Origin: Rhodospirillaceae bacterium UBA4479 | GTDB taxonomy: Bacteria > Pseudomonadota > Alphaproteobacteria > Rhodospirillales > Casp-alpha2 | Reading direction: 5' to 3' | DNA length: 8,072 bases | Assembly: GCA_002389175.1 (NCBI GenBank) | Contig: DGNZ01000093.1 | Span: 1-8,072 of the forward strand | Shown here: positions 5,934 to 8,072 of the stretch, piece after piece | Layout of the letters: the number at the start of each line of letters is the position of its first letter | Position numbering within the stretch: the stretch's first letter is position 1 | Notes under the pieces: model-generated | Told to the model about the DNA's origin: nothing | What the model saw: only the letters and a program-made list of their open reading frames with translations | Database searches by the model: none | Made by a program: the position numbers and the translations under genes

Positions 5934-6563
5934 ATGCCAATCAAAGTCTTAATGCCAGCTCTGTCACCAACAATGACAGAGGGTAAACTTTCCAAATGGG
6001 TCGTCAAAGAAGGCGACACCGTCGATAGCGGTGACGTCATGGCTGAAATCGAAACCGACAAAGCAACGATGGAAGTCGAAGCTGTTGACGAAGGTGTCAT
6101 CGGCAAAATTTTGGTCGCCGAGGGCACCGACAATGTACCAGTGAACGAAGTGATCGCGTTGTTGCTCGAAGACGGCGAAGATGAATCGGCCCTCGACGAT
6201 GTCGATACGTCGTCCGAAACACCGCCGAAAGAGGATAAGGAAAAAACGGACGCTTCTGACAAGGATTCGAAGGAAGAGGCCAAAAAACCGGAAAAAGACG
6301 ACGAAGAAAAGTCAAATACATCTGATGACACAAATAAGTCCAAGCAATCAAAGTCAATGGACAAATCATCATCTTCCGATAAGGGCGACGGGGACCGCGT
6401 CTTCGCAAGTCCACTTGCACGTCGCATCGCCAAACAAGAAGACTTAGATCTTTCTAAGATTGATGGCTCAGGCCCACATGGGCGGATCATTCAACGCGAC
6501 GTTGAAGAAGCGCTCAAATCTGGTTCCGCCAAAGCCGGTGCCGATGCATCTGATAAATCCTAA
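5934..6563 (+). CDS. pdhC: E2 N-terminal portion: lipoyl domain plus peripheral subunit-binding domain, ends at premature stop
   Basis: This 209-residue piece would be made as the gene is written. It has a lipoyl domain at 1 to about 80 (lysine K43 in ETDKATME) and a very charged Ser/Asp/Lys/Glu linker at about 82-152. The peripheral subunit-binding domain is at about 155-194, with the hallmarks ASPLARRIAK and GSGPHGRI, and docks E1 or E3. A short linker then stops at S209. It lacks the trimer-forming catalytic domain, so alone it could only act as a soluble lipoyl carrier tethered to E1 or E3. The start at ATG 5934 is set by GGGGGGA at 5921-5927. The frame is open further upstream into pdhB (GTG/ATG codons from 5814), but homology begins exactly at MPIKVLMPALSPTM, matching pdhB. 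Confidence 0.85.
   Translation: MPIKVLMPALSPTMTEGKLSKWVVKEGDTVDSGDVMAEIETDKATMEVEAVDEGVIGKILVAEGTDNVPVNEVIALLLEDGEDESALDDVDTSSETPPKEDKEKTDASDKDSKEEAKKPEKDDEEKSNTSDDTNKSKQSKSMDKSSSSDKGDGDRVFASPLARRIAKQEDLDLSKIDGSGPHGRIIQRDVEEALKSGSAKAGADASDKS
5937..6194 (+). repeat. Lipoyl-domain coding repeat, copy 2 (in pdhC)
   Basis: This is the partner of the copy at 4523-4780. Most of the 18 differences counted are conservative (Asp/Glu, Leu/Ile, Leu/Val). Both copies keep the modified lysine at residue 43 and the surrounding ETDKATMEVEAV, so both are expected to be lipoylated. Confidence 0.85.
6561..6563 (+). other. Premature in-frame TAA within pdhC
   Basis: The codon falls between the subunit-binding domain and the catalytic domain. 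The sequence on the 5' side reads ASDKS and on the 3' side KSEKVG. A single G-to-T change would restore an SEKSEK repeat, one simple ancestral state, but AAA, CAA, TCA and others are also one base away. The surroundings are A-rich (6562-6566 and 6571-6575), a context where base errors are common. Confidence 0.9.
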
Positions 6564-6596
6564 AAATCAGAAAAAGTCGGTGCGCCCGCCGCACCT

Positions 6597-7325
6597 GTGC
6601 CACCTGCTGGCATCGACAAAGGCATGCTCGATCTATTGCCTGATTATGAAGAGCTCCCGAACTCCGGCATGCGCAAAACCATCGCCAAACGCCTGACTGC
6701 GTCAGCGCGTGATGTCCCGCATTTCAACATATCTGCGGATATCGAGATGGATGCATTGATGGCACTCCGCAAAGAACTCAATGGTCGTGAGGGCGCTGAC
6801 TACAAAATATCGGTCAACGACTTCGTCATCAAAGCCGTCGCACTGGCACTGAAACGTCATCCTGATTGCAACGTCGCCTATACCGATGATGCAATCTTGA
6901 AATTCGACCGGGTTGATATGGCCATGGCCGTAGCCATTGATGGCGGACTGATTACACCGATCATCAAGGATGCAGGCTCCAAGGGATTGGCGACGATTTC
7001 GTCAGAATCCAAGGAACTGGCTGGCAAGGCGCGCGAAGGCAAATTGCAGCCGCATGAATACCAGGGCGGGACGTTCTCTATCTCAAACCTGGGTATGTTC
7101 GGGGTCAAAAGCTTCAACTCCATCATCAACTCTCCGCAGGGCGGCATTCTGTCGGTCGGCGGGGCAGCGCCGCGTCCTGTCGTCAAAGACGGCGCACTGG
7201 CAATAGCGAACATCATGTCATTGACGCTCGCGGTCGATCACCGCTGCATAGATGGTGGTACTGCTGCGGGATTGATGAAGGAACTCAAGGGTATCCTAGA
7301 GGATCCATTGCAGTTGATGCTCTGA
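6597..7325 (+). CDS. pdhC: E2 C-terminal portion: dihydrolipoamide acetyltransferase catalytic domain
   Basis: This is the 2-oxoacid dehydrogenase acyltransferase catalytic domain, in the same frame as the upstream half. Conserved stretches run in order: GMRKTIAKRL, DVPHFNISADIEMD, VNDFVIKAVALAL, DMAMAVAIDGGLITPII, GTFSISNLGMFGVKSF, NSPQGGILSVGG. The active-site segment is DHRCIDGG near the C-terminus. The catalytic His is encoded at 7239-7241 and the Asp at 7251-7253, the His-x-x-x-Asp-Gly pattern of the family. The start given is the first GTG after the stop. ATG 6624 is an alternative, and ATG 6669 would remove residues at the domain edge. None has a convincing ribosome binding site: AAAGG at 6618-6622 is too close to ATG 6624. 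Natural expression may thus need readthrough or an unbroken gene. The cupin gene follows 15 bases after the stop. Confidence 0.8.
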   Translation: MPPAGIDKGMLDLLPDYEELPNSGMRKTIAKRLTASARDVPHFNISADIEMDALMALRKELNGREGADYKISVNDFVIKAVALALKRHPDCNVAYTDDAILKFDRVDMAMAVAIDGGLITPIIKDAGSKGLATISSESKELAGKAREGKLQPHEYQGGTFSISNLGMFGVKSFNSIINSPQGGILSVGGAAPRPVVKDGALAIANIMSLTLAVDHRCIDGGTAAGLMKELKGILEDPLQLML

Positions 7326-7340
7326 GCATAGGGCAAGATC

Positions 7341-7709
7341 ATGCCAGTTCAGAAAATTGCCCTCGCGGAGAAATTCGATAGCTTCAATGAGCAGTGGAGC
7401 CCGAAGATCGTCGCATCAGTTGATGATTTTGATGTCAAAGTCGTCAAGATCGAGGGGGAATTTGTCTGGCACAAACACGATGACGAGGATGAAATGTTTC
7501 TCGTCATCGATGGCGCTTTCGATATGCACTTCCGCGATAATATCGTGCAATTAAATCAAGGTGAAATGATCGTGGTCCCACGGGGAACTGAACACAAACC
7601 AGTCGCAGCAAACGAATGCCGCGTCATGGTTCTTGAAAAATCTGGTGTCGTGAACACCGGTGATGCCGCGCCCAGCAAATTGACGGCCGGCACAGGCGAG
7701 AGGATATAA
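7341..7709 (+). CDS. Small single-domain cupin encoded within the pyruvate dehydrogenase operon
   Basis: This 122-residue protein is almost entirely one cupin barrel. Motif 1 spans about 39-58: H44 and H46 in WHKHDDEDEMF, E51 as the acidic ligand, and G58. Motif 2 spans about 74-87, GEMIVVPRGTEHKP with H85. All four usual metal ligands (two His, one Glu, one His) are present, so it should bind a divalent metal; which one and which substrate cannot be told. There is no DNA-binding domain, signal peptide or membrane segment. It lies 15 bases after pdhC and 3 bases before lpdA, so it is very probably co-transcribed with the complex. That suggests a role linked to pyruvate or acetyl-CoA metabolism or to the complex, but this is context only. 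AGGG at 7330-7333 precedes the ATG at good spacing. Confidence 0.88.
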   Translation: MPVQKIALAEKFDSFNEQWSPKIVASVDDFDVKVVKIEGEFVWHKHDDEDEMFLVIDGAFDMHFRDNIVQLNQGEMIVVPRGTEHKPVAANECRVMVLEKSGVVNTGDAAPSKLTAGTGERI

Positions 7710-7712
7710 GAG

Positions 7713-8072
7713 ATGGCAGATACCAAATACGACGTATTGATTATCGGTGGCGGTCCAGGTGGATACGTAACGGCCATTCGCGCAGCACAACTTGGGTTCA
7801 AAACCTGTGTTGTTGAAAAAGAACACATGGGCGGGATTTGCCTGAACTGGGGTTGCATCCCGACCAAGGCGTTGCTGCGCTCTGCCGAGGTGTATCACAA
7901 CATGCAAAATGCCAGTGCCTATGGCCTAAAAGCCGATGGCGTTAGCTTTGATATGGATGCTGTTGTGAAACGATCTCGCGGTGTTTCGACCCGATTGTCG
8001 GGCGGTGTCTCTCACCTGATGAAGAAAAACAAAGTCGATGTTGTCGATGGTACTGCCAAGCTAAATGGGCCC
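7713..8072 (+). CDS. lpdA: Dihydrolipoamide dehydrogenase (E3), 5' part, runs off the window
   Basis: The first 120 codons are present and open to the last base; the full family length is about 460-475 residues. The FAD-binding Rossmann motif GGGPGG is at 12-17, with E35 at the end of the second strand to bind the adenosine ribose. The redox-active disulfide is C43/C48 in CLNWGCIPTK. E3 reoxidises dihydrolipoyl groups, passing electrons by the disulfide and FAD to NAD+. The NAD and dimer domains lie beyond the window. The start at ATG 7713 follows the cupin stop by three bases. GAGAGGA at 7698-7704, inside the end of the cupin gene, is the likely ribosome binding site. Position after pdhABC indicates the E3 serving the pyruvate complex, though it may also serve other 2-oxoacid complexes. 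Confidence 0.96.
   Translation, partial: MADTKYDVLIIGGGPGGYVTAIRAAQLGFKTCVVEKEHMGGICLNWGCIPTKALLRSAEVYHNMQNASAYGLKADGVSFDMDAVVKRSRGVSTRLSGGVSHLMKKNKVDVVDGTAKLNGP

Larger units (their letters stand above)
5934..7325 (+). pseudogene. pdhC: pdhC locus: dihydrolipoamide acetyltransferase (E2) interrupted by one in-frame stop
   Basis: Read through, the frame spans 463 sense-length codons with one internal TAA at codon 210 (6561-6563). The total length suits a one-lipoyl E2 with a long linker. Both halves keep the same frame, and the 33 bases after the stop still read as an Ala/Pro linker (VGAPAAPVPPAG). There is therefore no frameshift and no decay. E2 forms the core of the complex and moves acetyl from lipoate to CoA. 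Because the operon is otherwise intact and the complex is usually important, a sequencing error or very recent mutation is the simplest view. A working two-piece E2 or stop readthrough is possible but not supported by a clear restart signal; TAA followed by A is also generally an efficient stop. The type given here reflects the sequence as written, not proof of loss of function. Confidence 0.6.

Noticed and set aside
5792..6490. Long open frame on the - strand (232 codons) opposite pdhB/pdhC
   Set aside because: It is the reverse complement of the charged linker and lipoyl domain. The predicted protein is a low-complexity Ser/Leu run without a recognisable motif, and the + strand coding there is certain.

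Overview
The window looks like a chromosomal piece of an alphaproteobacterium, probably of the Rhodospirillales or a related marine group. The reasons are the order ftsB-like gene then pdhA-pdhB-pdhC-lpdA, the alpha/beta type of pyruvate dehydrogenase E1, the lipoyl domain fused to the N-terminus of E1 beta, and a retropepsin-like membrane protease of the type common in this class. The assignment rests on gene order and protein character read by eye, not on a search. All recognised genes are on the + strand.

Left part (1-2041): an exported protein with an HExxxH metallopeptidase-like motif and three C-terminal Sel1 repeats, then a membrane-anchored single-domain aspartic protease. Middle part (2042-3262): a small FtsB/DivIC-type division protein followed closely by two tandem, diverged paralogues of the antibiotic-biosynthesis-monooxygenase-like dimeric alpha/beta-barrel fold. 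A 145-base gap (3263-3407) rich in inverted repeats, and probably holding the promoter, separates these from the pyruvate dehydrogenase operon.

Right part (3408-8072): pdhA (E1 alpha), pdhB (E1 beta with its own lipoyl domain), pdhC (E2 acetyltransferase), a small cupin, and the 5' end of lpdA (E3), which runs off the window. Together these encode the complex that converts pyruvate, CoA and NAD+ to acetyl-CoA, CO2 and NADH. Lipoyl arms on both E1 beta and E2 can carry the acetyl group, E2 transfers it to CoA, and E3 reoxidises the lipoyl group. Spacing inside the operon is short (3 to 56 bases), which fits one transcript.

The most striking point is that pdhC is interrupted by a single in-frame TAA (6561-6563). 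It lies in the flexible linker between the E1/E3-binding domain and the catalytic domain. The reading frame on both sides is otherwise intact and well conserved. This is either a base-calling error, a recent nonsense mutation, or a genuinely split or recoded E2. No ribosome binding site supports a clean restart, so I favour error or recent mutation, but the case deserves a check. I saw no tRNA, rRNA, CRISPR array, insertion sequence or other mobile element.
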